64,000 nucleotides of DNA, taken from the NCBI RefSeq assembly GCF_033473495.1, contig NC_088938.1, positions 1,550,001 to 1,614,000 on the forward strand, in the 5' to 3' direction. Numbering within the stretch: position 1 is the stretch's first letter; every line of letters starts with the position of its first letter. The translations under genes were made by a program, and so were the position numbers. Under the pieces are notes generated by a model. It saw only the letters and a list, made by a program, of their open reading frames with translations. It was not told the DNA's origin and searched no databases. This DNA comes from Cercospora beticola. Taxonomy: Eukaryota > Ascomycota > Dothideomycetes > Mycosphaerellales > Mycosphaerellaceae. Below are positions 11,643 through 23,766 of the stretch, piece after piece.

Positions 11643-14600
11643 TCACTGGCTAGTCTCCCACTCTACCCAGTCTCTCCCAACAACTCTCCAGACCTTGACC
11701 TCACCACTCCTCAAATCGCCAAGTCTGAACTTCTCACTTCGGACCTTTTGCTTCTCACGCCCCTGTTCCCAACCTCGAATGGCTCTCCGTGTGCCGTCCC
11801 ACTCTTCCACAATCGCGACGTGCATACTCCCGTATTCTTGCTTATATTTGTGCTTCACTGCGCCATGCGTGCCCTCAAATCGAGTATTCCTTAGCGTCAC
11901 AATGTCACCAGGTCGAATCTCGTCGAATTGCTGTGTTGAAGCATTTGCGAGGTTGGCGTATACCAGAGCGCCGTAGGCTCGATTGCCAACTGGCTGAAGG
12001 GCTTTGGGAATACTCTTGATAAGCTCAGCAGGGAGCGCAGCAGGAGAGCCGTTGCCAACTGAAGTATCCTTTTTCGCATGTCCCAGAGCGTTCACAGATT
12101 CCGAGATGTTGCGACCAAAGCGTTGCCAGTATGCTTCGAGCTGCTCCTGGCGGAGCTTCGCTGGAGGAGGGCGATGCTGCTGCTCAATTTGTGCATCCAT
12201 AGGATTGCTGGCATCGAAGCGTACCGTGATGATGGTCTGACTGTAATCAATATAGAGAACGTAAATTTCTTTGGTGACCTCCTTGCGGCCGCCACGCTTC
12301 GAAGCAGTAGTCTCTTCGGATTCAGACAAGATGTCCACGCCTTGCCTGTTCTGCAATGACGGCGGTAAAGCTTGCGGCGCAGTCCACCATGTTGTCGACT
12401 CAGCCATATCAATGTCCTGGGCGATGTGGCCATTATCCATGGATGGTCTCGGCTGGTCCATTGATCTTCGTATTGCCACGTTCGATCTGTGTTGGTCAAC
12501 AGACTCTCGTGGGGGTGCCCGGATGGGCGGTGGAGGCTGCGCTGCCGGAGGCGCAGGAGCAATGCGGGAGGGATCCTCGAAGGACCGCTTGGGCGGAGTT
12601 ACAGAATACAATTCGTCTGCATCATCTGCAGAGCTCTCAGGCTCCGGTTGTCTCGGAGGAGGTGCGGGAGGTGCGGCCATGGGAATTGTGCTGGGAACCG
12701 GAGGAGGAGGTGGACCGCGAGTGCTATCATAGCGGAAAGGATCGTAATCATCATCACCAGGTACGGGATCACGAGGTGCTGCAGGAGGCACAGGCGGCGG
12801 CGCTCTGGGCGCGTCCATGGAAGGTCTTGTTGCGTGCGCAGGAGGAGGTGGAGGAACAGATCTTGGCGCAGTGCCGTGCGGTGGAGGCGGTGGAGATTGA
12901 ATATCAGTGTTGTCGTCCAAGCTCGGTTCTCTCACGTGTGTACCAGCTTTTAAAGCGTCTTTGTGTTTGGCACTGGACGCGATGTCGGTGTCGTAATCTC
13001 CCTCATATTCGCTCTCTCGCTCATGATCTCCAGCTTGCAAGTCAGTGGTATGGCTTACAGCTTGTGGTGGAGGAGGCGGCGGAGCACGAGGCGATGTGAT
13101 TGGACTTCCAGGAACTGGGGGCGGCGCTCTGCTTGCTCGCTTGTCGGAAGTCGCGGTTTGAGAGTCGACTGAGAAGTAAGAAGCGCGTCGACCTTCTGGC
13201 GATTTGGCAGTCTCAGATCCTGGGACCGGCGGCGGACTTCGTACCGACATATTGCGTGTAGGCACCCCGGGTGTCTCAGCGCCAGGTGTCGCAGCCGTCG
13301 ATCCAAGATTGCGCACCGAGGCTTCGTCGTCTGATTCGGAGCCGGTGCCTGGAGACAGGGGATTGGCGTGTGGCGGCGGCGGCGGTGGCACGGGGCGCGA
13401 TTCTATCGTCGAAGCGCGGCTGGGCTGAGAACCAGGCACTGGAGGTGGCGCTCCTCGTTCCTGTGGAGGACGAGACTCTGTGTACATGTCAGCGAACACT
13501 CAGATGGTGAAGAATAGGGGCGAGGATAGCTTCTGCTCGCTGATGCGTGCCACATACTACCTGCAGCCTGCTCAGTCGGCTCATCCATGACGTCTTCGGA
13601 GGAGAATGCGTCACGAAGGTGATGACCTGAGGGCTGACACGGCGTTTTGTTGCCACGACGACTTATGCGCATCGAGAAAATGCTCTTCCTTCGCTTCATC
13701 TTACCTGTGGGGATCGGCGGTGGAGGGCCGCGATCTTCGCCAGTGGATCTGCGCGGAGGAGGCACTGATTCATGTTCATCGTCACCATGAGCTGGGGTAA
13801 AGCGTTCGTCGTGCTGAGAAGTTGCGGACTCTGGGCTCTGCACTCGTTGTAGGCCAGGGACGGGGATCATTGGAACTCTTTGCTGTGGAGGTGGGGATGT
13901 AGGAGGTGCCTCATCACTTGGTTTCTTCTCCTTTCGTTTTTTGATGGGGGCCGCACCGGGTAATGGCATTGCTCCAAACATGCCTGGCATTCCCATACCC
14001 CCACTCATCTTGGCCATACGTTCTCTGATCTCCATGCGCTTCCGGGTCTCCTCGTCCATGGAGTCTTCGTCATCTTCGGCGTCTTCAGTAGTGTCGTTCT
14101 CTTCATTGGCGGCTGGGTCTCGTTTTGACACGGTGGGACTACGTTGCAGCGGGCGTGGCGCGCTTGTCTCATCGCTATCTTCTGGTCCGATTGTGCCTGC
14201 GTCATCTTCTGTAGTTTCACCTGCAGCAGACTGGTCTGCGTCATTTCCATCGCTCACAAGCTCCGAGTCAGGAGCTACAGGTCCAGGAGACAGTGGCTCT
14301 GAGGGCTTGCGTTGGGCAGATGGAACCCGCGGACGCTCGGCCGGTGCCTCAAGTGACTGTCTGGGATGTGGCGTGGTATCTTCGGACTCATCAGCGTCTG
14401 CGTCAGGTTCTGGCAATTGGCCATGCTCAGAAGACTCCGAAGCCTGTCTTGGCGCGGCTTTCTTCTCTTTCTTCTGACCACCATCTGCCCTCCGTTGTGC
14501 CTGCTCAAGCTGCTGTTGCTGCAGCAAGGCAATCCGCTCCTTCAGTGTTTGAGGTTTTGGTACGTCTTCGGCATCATCCTGTTGTTCGCCAGACGCATCC

Positions 14601-15388
14601 ACTGAGAAGCCTGCCGCCTCAGCAGCAGCCTGGTCTTCTTCACGTCTCCTTTTGATCTCAGGATCTTCCTCGCGAATGTAGGGCTTGTGAACAGGCTCAG
14701 CCTTGACTGGTGGTGGCACGTAGGAATTTGCCATAGGAGGTGGTGCGACGAACGGCTTCTTTATAAAAGTGTTGGCACCAGATCTAGGTCCTCCAGGGAC
14801 CATGGGCGCGATGGGAGCAGCTGCTGGAGCATTGAAGGCAGCAATTCGGTCCCGGAAGGCATTGGATTTCGCGGCAATCGGAGGAGGCGGCTTCTTCGCA
14901 GCAGGAGCTGCTGGTTCTGCCGGAGTAGGCTTCGGTGCTGCTGGGGGCTCACTCGGCAGGGTAGGTGATTTGACGTTGGCGGGGGGCGAGCGGACTTCCT
15001 CCCGTGGAGGCAACGCTGGCGTCGTGTCAACTGGTGGAAGAGGGGGCTTGGTTACTGCTGGTACAGCAGGGACATCGCGGGCATCCTCAATTGGGTCTGA
15101 AGCTGGTGTATCCTCTACAGGCTCGGGCACTGGTTCAGGTACTGGCTCCTGCTTGGGGCGGGCAGGTCGCGTAGGACGACTAGGCACCGGAGGCTCATAC
15201 TTTTCCACGAACTCGCGCGGAAATATACCAGACTTGCTCTCGCCACTTGCATCGGTGTACTTGCCCTCCAGCCAGTTCGCATCAATCTCCTCCGTGACAT
15301 CAATAATCTGGCCACCGTCGAAGCCCAGATCGTCTTCCTCTTTCGCCTCGAACTCGTACAGAGCTTTGACTTTAAACCAGGACGCCAT
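11643..15388 (-). CDS. bbc1: BBC1/MTI1-like SH3-domain actin-patch protein
   Basis: Predicted exons are 15388-13705, 13626-13561 and 13477-11643, giving 1194 residues; introns of 78 and 83 nt join in phase 1. The N-terminal ~65 residues form an SH3 domain (ALYEF, EEDDLGF, WLEGKY, GIFPREFVEKY). A long low-complexity part follows with many PPPP and PPPVPGS runs and acidic patches, including an EETRKRMEIRERMAKMSGG helix near the middle. The C-terminal ~200 residues form the conserved globular BBC1/AIM3 domain (IYVLYIDYSQT ... WQRFGRNI ... GDIVTLRNTRFEGTHG ... HVAIVEEWDG). In yeast, Bbc1 binds type I myosins and the WASP homologue Las17 at endocytic patches and restrains Arp2/3-driven actin assembly. 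The small middle exon (22 codons) is easily missed. The ATG at 15388 starts directly before the SH3 fold. Confidence 0.87.
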
Positions 15389-15827
15389 GGTAGACGTCCA
15401 CAGGCCGGCGGTGCAGCGGCGGTGGTGTGCTCGTGGAAGGCGGGGTGGTGTTGGTGGGCGGTGGTGCTGCGGATCGTTGACGCGGCCTGCTCAAGGCAGC
15501 TGCTGATGAAACAGATCCGATGCGCTGTCGTCGAGACTGATCCGCCGCCGTCCGGCCAGATCAGATGCCAAGTTGCTCGCCGGCGCCGTGTATGCTCCTC
15601 CAAAGCAATGCTTGCGGTATGGCCAAACAGAGACAGCAGCAAGAAGGCAGCTGCAGTCGAATGGTCCGAAGTGGGTCAACAATCTTGTGGCATGGGAGAG
15701 CACGGTCATTACGTCGCTCAGAGTTTAATACCGCCCACCGAGGTTTAGCCGGCCATCGCATACAACTGCGATTTAATTGCGATCTTCCGCACAACCTTCT
15801 TGCTGCCACACACGTCGGATTATCGAC

Positions 15828-16652
15828 ATGGCCGCCAAGACACCGGTCAAGTCTATCCTCAAGCAGTCGTCGAAGCAGCGTGCTCCAGCTTTGACCGCCG
15901 AAGAGAGGGAGAAGGCGGAGAAGGACCGCAAGAACCTGAAGATAGCGCTTCACCACGCGTATAGAATTCAAGCGCAAAAGGATATCGAGGCGCAGATCCT
16001 GGACTCGATTACTGCTCTCATCGATTACCCAGCATCACCCAGTTTCACGTCTCGCGAGGCCCTCAGCTTCATACAGCTGGTCAAGCCGTTCCAGCCCTCA
16101 GACTATGACAGTCTCATTGAAGAAAGGACCATAGACCACAAATGCGGATATGCGCTGTGCCAGAACTCACCTCGCTCCCAAACGATGGGTAAGGCGTCGG
16201 AGTGGAAGCTGAAGAAAGGTATGGGTGATTATTGTTCTACCGACTGTGCCAAAAAGAGCCTTTACGTGAAAGCGCAGCTCAGCGAAGTGCCTGCCTGGGA
16301 GCGCGAGCGGAGCCAGCAGCCAGACATCATGCTACACGAAGACGATCGACCACCGGAGGAAGACACTGCTACTAGGCGAGCGAATCGCGCAGCTCGCGTG
16401 AACGAGTGGCGCGAGAAGGTCGCGAATGAGGACGAACTTGCCGCTGAGCGTGGCGAGCAGAGTGGCGGTTTCAGGCCAAAGCAGGTCATGACTGATGATG
16501 TCGTGGAGAAGAAAATCAGCTCGAACATGCCGAGAGCTCCAGATGCAGATGTGGAAGTGTTCTTGACTGCTGGAACGATCGAAGGTTTTGCACCGAAGAA
16601 GATCGGCAAAGACATCTTCAAGCCGAACCTCAGCGATGACGAAGACGATTGA
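15828..16652 (+). CDS. rtr1: RTR1/RPAP2-type RNA polymerase II CTD phosphatase
   Basis: Single exon, 274 residues. The zinc-binding signature of the RTR1 family is clear: CGYALC (Cys106, Cys111) and YCSTDC (Cys136, Cys140), inside the conserved core DYDSLIEERTIDHKCGY...W. Rtr1/RPAP2 removes Ser5 phosphates from the C-terminal domain of the largest RNA polymerase II subunit and also helps polymerase import. A helical, charged region precedes the zinc finger and an acidic tail (LSDDEDD) ends the protein. I chose the ATG at 15828 (MAAKTPVKSILKQ) over the more upstream in-frame codons because the intervening residues look like untranslated leader. It is divergent from the BBC1-like gene, with about 440 bp between the two starts. 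Confidence 0.87.
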   Translation: MAAKTPVKSILKQSSKQRAPALTAEEREKAEKDRKNLKIALHHAYRIQAQKDIEAQILDSITALIDYPASPSFTSREALSFIQLVKPFQPSDYDSLIEERTIDHKCGYALCQNSPRSQTMGKASEWKLKKGMGDYCSTDCAKKSLYVKAQLSEVPAWERERSQQPDIMLHEDDRPPEEDTATRRANRAARVNEWREKVANEDELAAERGEQSGGFRPKQVMTDDVVEKKISSNMPRAPDADVEVFLTAGTIEGFAPKKIGKDIFKPNLSDDEDD

Positions 16653-17056
16653 AGTTCGAGTCACTCGCGCTGCCAAGTATCAAATGGTATCATCAAGTCC
16701 GCGACCTCCTGGTATTCGAAGTCGAGTGGGACCTAGCAGCTTCGCGGCCCCCAGTCTCCAGAGCCCGCACTCCAAACCATGCCTAGCGCCCTCCTCGAGA
16801 ATTTTTGCGTAAACATCCGACCAGCGACCATGGAACTCATGCGCCTGCATGCTTGCGACTCGATTGCGATCAGGACATAGGTTTACAGACACTGAGCTGT
16901 GGATCCTGCTCCCAGAAATCGCGACTTGACGATTAGTCCGATTTCTACATGTTACCATGCACTATCGCTACGGCCATTACATCAAACTCTTCGGGCTTAG
17001 ACCTCTTTCTACCTCTCCGGCGAACAGCAAAGTACGAGCCACAAAGCTTCCTCCCT

Positions 17057-17677
17057 CTATACTTCCAGATTCATTCGGGATGCTAGTCTGATCCCATACC
17101 ATACCGTCGCGATCATGGACAACAGATTGAGATGGATCGACATCGCATGTGCTCTGGAGAACTCTCTGTTCTTGCTTCGCATGATCGCGCTGGGCTCAGA
17201 TTTGGCACTTCCCGTGCTGGACGTCGTGCGTTCCCTCGTCGCTGGATCAAGGTGAATGAGCTATACATGATGGACAATGGCGATGATGCGGCGAGTGGTC
17301 GCACCTTGATGTATTCGTTCCATCATGGCTGTCTGAGTACGGGGGCCGTAGATGAAAAGATTCAACAATGTCATGCCACTTGCAAATACGAGTGGGACCC
17401 AATCGCGCTTCTTTTGAATCAATAATACCGGTCCATATGGTGGCGCAGTCAAGACAGTGACGATGAGCAATGCTGTCTGGATCTGGAAGTAGACGGGGAA
17501 GATGCGCTTCTGAAGTGTGGTAAACGCTGATGCCGGTAGTGCTTGGTAGCACACTTTTGTGTTCACGAAGGACTGGTAAACTGTCGTCCCCAGAAGAATG
17601 CCATAGCTCAATAAATGGTACGGAGCAAGATTGAGGAGAGGCGAGAGATAGGCTTGTAAGCTATGGATGGAAGTCAT
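17057..17677 (-). CDS. TMEM205-like (DUF4149) four-helix membrane protein
   Basis: Two exons, 17677-17305 and 17241-17057, 185 residues; the 63-nt intron joins in phase 1. Hydrophobic segments lie near residues 15-35 (HLLSYGILLGTTVYQSF), 65-85 (QTALLIVTVLTA), 92-112 (VFASGMTLLNLF) and at the C-terminus (HLNLLSMIATVWYGIRLAS). The first segment carries the GTTVYQSFV motif and the last segment the xHxxSxHLNL...WYG pattern of the TMEM205 family. Family members are small polytopic proteins; the human one has been linked to cisplatin resistance, but the fungal function is unknown. The second exon lies in a different frame from the longest open frame in the region. The gene is convergent with RTR1. 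Confidence 0.85.
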
Positions 17678-18308
17678 CTTGAACTCTTGCGACTCGGTTG
17701 GATGTATGGACTGACGGGCAATAGGGAGCTATAAGCAATGTTGCAGCCTGGGGCGCACTTAGGACCGGAGCTTGGCGCTTACCTTAGCTGGCTACATGTA
17801 CACAATTGCAATCCATACCTAAGGTCTTGCTAGAATGGCGGTGGGACGTGCGGTTCTTGAGTTTCGTATTTCAGCATGTAACCAGGGTAAATTGGGTGGA
17901 ACTCGTCTACGCGGATACTCGAGAGAGGACATATCTGTAGCTGTTGGGAGGTGTGTCCAACACCGAGATTTGTTGACCCGCTCCCTCAACATCAAGGCGT
18001 AGCTTCTCATGATAGCCGTCACGCCGGTAAGACCGCCCCAGTTGGGCCCAGAATGGACGTTGGCGACCAGCAACAATCGCTAAGAGGAAAGTGAAGGTGA
18101 AGGTAAAAATGCAGTCACCAGCCACTGGCTGTGGCGCAGTTCCGCAGCCACGTCCCAAGCTCCAATGCTGAATGAAGCTCACTCCGTCACACCTTCGACT
18201 TGTCGCCAACTTCACCTGCTCCGGCAGCGGCATTGTCTGACCCCTGCTTTCCCTTCGTCCACATCTTCTCCCTTTCGCCTCATACACTACCACCACATCA
18301 CGCCGATT
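17678..18308. promoter_or_regulatory. Divergent promoter region
   Basis: About 630 bp between the start codons of the TMEM205-like gene (minus) and the PWI/RS gene (plus). No individual element can be named with confidence. A long minus-strand open frame across 18548-17907 is antisense to the first exon of the PWI gene and is not a gene. Confidence 0.4.
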
Positions 18309-19796
18309 ATGTCGGCAGCGCTCAAGACGGGCGCAGACGCGCGAGCGATGCGTAATACCTCTTTTCCACCAGAGTTCAGCAAGAAAGTTGACATGACCAA
18401 GGTCAACCTGCCTGTGATCAAGAAGTGGGTGTCGGATGAGATCACCAAAATCCTCAATAGCGACGACGACGTGGTCACCGAGATGATCTTCACGCTGCTC
18501 GAGGCCGGAAAATTCGTGAGTTGACATCTTCAGCTGCAACTCCGTCACTCGTGCTGACCAGCTTTTCCTAGCCGAACATCAAGCAGATCCAGACCGACAT
18601 TTCCGGTTTCCTCGACAAAGACGCTCCCCCATTCTGCCTCCAGTTGTGGAAGCTGCTCCTCAGCGCCCAGGCCGACCCCAAAGGCATTCCGCAAGAGCTG
18701 CTTGAAGCGAAGAAATTTGAACTCATACAGGAGAGGGTGAGGAATAGCTTTGGATTCCGGATAAGCAGCTACAGTATGCTGACAGCACATACAGATCGCA
18801 GAAGACAAGGCGCGCGAGGAAGCCAGGCAGCGTGAGATCGAAGACCGCGAACGCGAACGAGACTTGGCACGAATCCGCGAGCGCGAGCGCGGTTCTCGTG
18901 GCGGCAGAGGAGGCGGACGTGGAGGTCGAGGCCGCGTACGCGATCGCTCCTTCGATCGCCGACCCTCGAGAGACTTGTCCAGATCACCACCTCCGAGACG
19001 TCGCAGTCCACCACGCGCGACTGACAGCTACGTACCAGGCGGACGCGGTCGTGGAGGCAGAGATGACAACCCCCGTCGCCGTCGTCGTTCACCTTCGTAT
19101 GGCCGATCACCATCGCGCTCACGCTCTCCTCCAAGACGTCGTAGACGCCGCGACTCATATTCCGATGCATCTCGCTCACCTCCTCGCAAGAGGGACAGAC
19201 CAGCAAGCAGTGACGATGACGACCGTCACCACAGGAGACGTTCACCTTCACCGCGCAGGCGGCGGCGATCTCCCTCTTACTCTGATTACTCACGCTCACC
19301 ACCCAGCAGGCGTCGCCGTCCATCGCCATCCCGATCACCACCACCGCGTCGCCGATCTCGATCTCACTCGCCACCGTCGAAACGCAAAGGCAGACTGTCG
19401 CCACCAGCTGATCTGATTCCAAGCAAAGACCGCAACAAAAACTATCGCTTGAGTCGAGACAGCTCTTCCTATGGCGATCGTCCAGGAAACGGCCGTCGAG
19501 GCTCGAAGTCATCAGAGTCCGTAGCCAGTGGCGGTGCTAAGAATGAGGTGGGTAACGATGACTGAACCTTGACCTTTTCAGGAAACCTTCACGCAGTACG
19601 AGTATCAACTATAGCAAACTTCGAAACGACTATCACGAGCACTTTTCCCTTTTTTTCTGGTCTTTGCTGACGCTGGTGTAAGTATCGACGCCCTTGCCCA
19701 CTAGTGAACCCCTTTCGCATCACCAAAGAGGAGCTGTTGGCAAGACTAGCCGCAGCAAAGCTCGAAGCCCAACAACGGGCCCAACAACAGAAGTAA
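18309..19796 (+). CDS. PWI-domain SR-rich splicing coactivator (SRRM1-like)
   Basis: Exons 18309-18515, 18572-18736, 18795-19551 and 19705-19796 give 406 residues. Residues ~25-105 form a PWI nucleic-acid-binding domain, with VIKKWVSDEITKIL corresponding to the eponymous motif and ending ...LQLWKLLLSAQ. An Arg/Glu-rich helix follows, then RGG-type repeats and a long run of RS/RRSPS dipeptides typical of spliceosomal SR proteins. The C-terminal exon encodes a conserved-looking helix, NPFRITKEELLARLAAAKLE. SRRM1/SRm160 bridges splicing enhancers and the spliceosome and is linked to 3'-end formation. Exon 3 otherwise runs only a few codons to a stop. The donor at 19552 (GTAACG) is weak but joins the last exon in frame. 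The TAA stop lies inside a strong donor (GTAAGTAT), so an alternative terminus is possible. Confidence 0.82.
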
Positions 19797-20762
19797 GTAT
19801 CGCTATCTTCCTGCATTGTCTTTCTTGGCATTTTCTTAGCGACGGCGGCGGCGAGGCTCAAAATCGGTGATTCTGAGGCATTGAGGCGGACGATGAAACG
19901 GTTGAAAAAAGGTTTTTTGTGACGGAAGCACCGCGTTTGGGAAACAGGTTCGCTTGTATAACTCTCCAATTCAACATATTGAGAGTATGCTTCTCTTCTC
20001 TGTCTCCGTCGACCCTCCGCAATCACTGCCAAGGTGTGAGCGCTTAGGTAGGCTCGAGTAAGTATTCCTGGAACGGAGCGACACTCTTCGCACCTTCGCC
20101 TCTGGTTGCTGAGTGTGCACTGAGCCGCCTCAGGTCGCATCGCGCACTACTTGCCGTGTTCGTTGCAGATCGGAGAGGCGGTCGAAGTCTCTCAACTCTC
20201 TGTCAGGTGATACTGCTCAACGCCAGCCTTCGCTTGCGCGATCGATCACTGTACCGAACGAGCTTGTAGGGATGCAGCATACCTTGACGTTCAATGCGAA
20301 TACGCTGTGAAATGGTCGCTCATTCGACTTGACCGTAAACAATTGCCAGCGCTTCTGGGAGAGGTGGTCTGTGAGCACCACCAGTGCTCTAGCTGTCGAG
20401 CATATTGAGGGCCAACTCGAGTACCCTTGCATAAGACCTGCCATGATTATTGACACTGGAGAGGTGTTCGGGCTTTATTGGCTCTCTGTCAGGCAGCGTG
20501 GCTTGGTGCCAGCATGTGTCAGGATTCTCACCCAAGCTCGAAGCGCATAAGAATGGAGTAGTGTTCTTTCACTTTTTCTTCTCTAGAAGTCTCTTCGGAT
20601 TTAGTCTACTCTGAGCACTCTGATGCAGAGAAGCTGTGTCTGGAACTCAGGTTCGATATTCAGAAACATGGGATCAATCCGTAGATACTGATCTATGTGA
20701 ACAGCAGCAGTAGATTGCAGGGCTGATACTGGAATGCGGCGAGCCTTTTCAACGCAAAGCTC
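19797..20762. other. Intergenic between convergent genes
   Basis: Nearly 1 kb with no supportable gene, between the 3' ends of the PWI/RS gene and the FAD oxidase. The first ~75 bases may be a further intron and short last exon of the PWI gene (donor GTAAGTAT at about 19793, acceptor TTTTCTTAG about 47 nt on, then about 10 codons to a stop). Confidence 0.5.
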
Positions 20763-22379
20763 TCAAAACACCTTCTTCCCACCCGGCACCAACTTCTGAA
20801 ATACACCTTCCGGGTCATACTTCTTCGCAACCTGTCTCAACCTCGCATGATTCTTCGCTCCATATCCCTCAAAGACATTCTGGCTCCTCCCAGCGTAATT
20901 CATATAGATGTATCGATGCTCCAACCCCTTCTTCACACTCCATTGCTTCACGTCCCTCATGAGCGCGTCGCCAAGAGCATAGATCGCTTCATCGTCTGCC
21001 TCCGAAGCCCCAGCGGGCCAGCTGAGGCCGAGCTGGACAATGAGAAGCGGACCATCTGACTCAGATAGGCCGAGAGCGTTGCCGCCGCGATTCTTGGTGT
21101 GAGACAGGGTAGTCTTACCCAATATCTGAACGGGGAAAGCAATGAGGTCGATGGCAGGGTGGTTCATTGCTCCGTCGTTGATGCGTTGATGCATGTAGTG
21201 GACCACTTCGGTGTTCATTTTCATGGTGATGTCCCATTCAGCGACAGTATTGCCCGGTGTCGGGGTGGTGTCTTGAGCGAGAGAGGAGATGTTGGCGATG
21301 CGGATCGAGTTGGATAGTTGGTTGGGGCTTTCCATGAAAGGCGTGAAGATCTCTGGAGTTGTGGAAACAGGGTCGGCGTAGACAGGCTCGGTGTCTAGTC
21401 AAGGTCAGTACAGTCTTGAAGTACGCTCAGTGTTGATATGTAAACTCACTGATGAGCCAGAAATCTGTCTTGGGATAGTAGACCGGAGCAAACCAGGTAG
21501 TGGCTTTGGGGTCTTGCGTTTCTGGTTGTGCGAGCCTGTTGTATGCCTTCATCAAAGGCTCCAGCTCGGAAATGTTGTAATTGATACCTCCACCCCAAAA
21601 GCTCTGGTGTTTGACCGTGTTAACATCGAAGCGTGTCACGATGCCAAAGTTATTGCCTCCTCCTCGCAGCGCCCAGAATAAGTCTGGATTGTTCTTTTGG
21701 TTGACCTCCAACACCTTTCCGTCAGCATTAACAAGCTGGTAGTTGCGGATGTTGTCAACACCCAGTCCTTGAGAAGGGTGCAAGAAGCTGAGACCTCCAC
21801 TAACAAGCAAGCCTCCGACGCCAACCGTCGAGACGCGTCCACCCATGACAGTCAGGCCAAGAGGATCAAGTGTCTCGTAGACTCGTCCCCATCGGTTTCC
21901 GGGCCCGATGCTCGCTGAGCCATCTTTGTTCACCGTGACTTGATTAAGCTGTTGTAGGTCGATAGAAATACCATCTTGAATGCTGTTTGCTCCAGCGAAG
22001 AATGTATGTCCACCACCCTTGACAGCAAACGGACATTGGGCTTTCTTCGCTGCCTTCACCACGGCAGCAACATCTTGGGCAGTAGTAGGCAGAACGAAGC
22101 ACGCCGGTGCAAGGTCGGAGTTGAACGTCGAATAGTAGCCAGACTGGATCTGTTGGAATGCTGCGGCGTTTGCAGCTGTTGTTACTTTGCCTGGCAGCGA
22201 CTTGCTCAGATCGGTGCACTAAATTGTCAGATAACTTCGTGTAGCGCAAGCTGGCGGCAGATACTCACAGCTCTCGCACACCCTTTGGTAGATGGTCCCT
22301 TGTACGAGGCAGCAACGTTGCAAGCTCCATGGCCAGAGAAGACAAGGATTGCTACGATAGTAGAAGTCCAGTAAACCAT
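20763..22379 (-). CDS. Secreted FAD-linked oxidase (berberine-bridge-enzyme-like)
   Basis: Exons 22379-22269, 22218-21450 and 21394-20763 give 503 residues; introns of 50 and 55 nt. The N-terminus has a signal peptide (MVYWTSTIVAILVFSGHGA). The PCMH-type FAD domain follows: PTTAQDVAAVVKAAK, then AVKGGGHTFFAG, in which His108 is the expected covalent FAD-binding residue, then the pyrophosphate loop GVGGLLVSGGLSF. The position where bicovalent family members carry a second Cys is not Cys here, so single covalent attachment is likely. WALRGGGNNFGIV and the C-terminal BBE segment (KYDPEGVFQ) close the fold. The family oxidises sugars, alcohols or secondary-metabolite substrates with O2, making H2O2. 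No biosynthetic cluster surrounds it, so a role in sugar or phenolic oxidation outside the cell is possible but unproven. Confidence 0.88.
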
Positions 22380-23766
22380 CTTGTCTCCGAAGACAATTTA
22401 GTGATCGACAAACTGTGCATCCATGCTCGCGGTGGCCGAGCAGCATATATGCGCTCCCCCGTCTCCCTCGCTCCCCTCATCTCCTCAGCGTGCACATTCA
22501 GCTCTTGGCCGGAGCGCCACACGCTGGTCGCCACGTTTTCGAGTAGCACGCCTTGCTACAATCATGAGCAGCAAGCGATAGGTCAAACTGTATCTACCTA
22601 CTAGTTTGAAACTATGCCCGAATGCGAAAGCGCTTCAGCTAGTAGTTGAGCGCCTTCCCGCCCGAAAGAGTATTCGCACACCAAGCCGAGGCGAGATCTG
22701 CTTGGAAGTGAGGCTAGGATTTTCTGGAATCGATTAGTCGAAACTAGTGAAATGTGTCTTGATTCTTGATAGGGTAAGATTCTGTAACAAAGGTTGACAG
22801 AGGCTGTGTTCTTTCGACGATCCGTATTGCACTGAGGCGCATTTGCATCGAGCTGAGCCATGCAAGCCACGAACTAAGCCTGCCAGAAGGAGTAACATAG
22901 GTTCAAGGGCCGCGACCATACGTGTTCCACTTTGTACACGGGTTGAAGGCAGAACGCTGAAACCACGAGCTGAGTGGTGTGCTGGCACGAGGCCTTCACT
23001 GGCTGGGGCAAAGTACATTGCGCAACAATGTTGTCCAGTGCTCTTGCACCAATGCAGGCTGCAGCACGTGCGTTATGCTTAGACAAAGTAGCGCAAGATT
23101 TAGTGAACTTAAAGCGGAGCCTTCCACATCCGATAGCTACAGCATCAGAACTCCAGGTATATGCTGTGTCAGCGGTACCCTTGAGAGCTTGTGATATTAG
23201 CGTGTGTAGAATTGGGATCCTGGCACTAGATCTTCTTCAATAGCATCTGGAGAAAGCGGAAGAGATGCGGTCAAGATGAAGGTCGGGAGGATGAACAAGA
23301 TGGGACGGGCGGAAAGGGTATCTCGGCTTGCCGAGGGCGTTTCTTGGCAGCGCCAGTATGTAAAGAGCAAGTCATGGTGAAGCTGCAGCTCTTTTGAAGC
23401 TCTTTGGGCGGGTCATGCCGCCAGCAGTAGCTGCAGAATGGACCTGCTGTGATCGGCCAGAAAACATTTTCGTGAAGTGCTTCGAGCTGATCTTTTGAGT
23501 GGAGGCCACATCCTCGGACTGATCCCAGATCCCGGTTATAGGCCATTGATCTACCCCTCGTGCATTATATATGATGGCGAGCGTGTGTGCATGCAAATCT
23601 GTTGGCCGTACCACCTCTCCATGGCCTGTCTGTCTTTTGTGCGAGGTGGACGCGTCCATCGTTAGCTGGTCGTGAGGTCCTCCCAGCATACTCGACGGCA
23701 GGCAGCGCGGAAGAGGTTTTGAGGCAGGCGCCTCAGCGGTCGTTCGGGCACGGGACGTAAGTGGTC
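22380..23766. other. Intergenic, 1.4 kb
   Basis: Upstream of the FAD oxidase and downstream of DSC4, both on the minus strand, so it is mainly oxidase promoter. No gene could be supported on either strand. Open frames are short and lack family features. Confidence 0.5.

Noticed and set aside
12271..13099. Long plus-strand frames opposite the BBC1-like gene
   Set aside because: Antisense shadows of proline-rich codons (CCX read as Gly/Trp/Arg-rich).
17907..18548. 213-codon minus-strand frame
   Set aside because: Antisense to the first exon of the PWI-domain gene, no family match.
18769..19512. 247-codon minus-strand frame
   Set aside because: Antisense to the RS repeat region, whose codon bias keeps several frames open.
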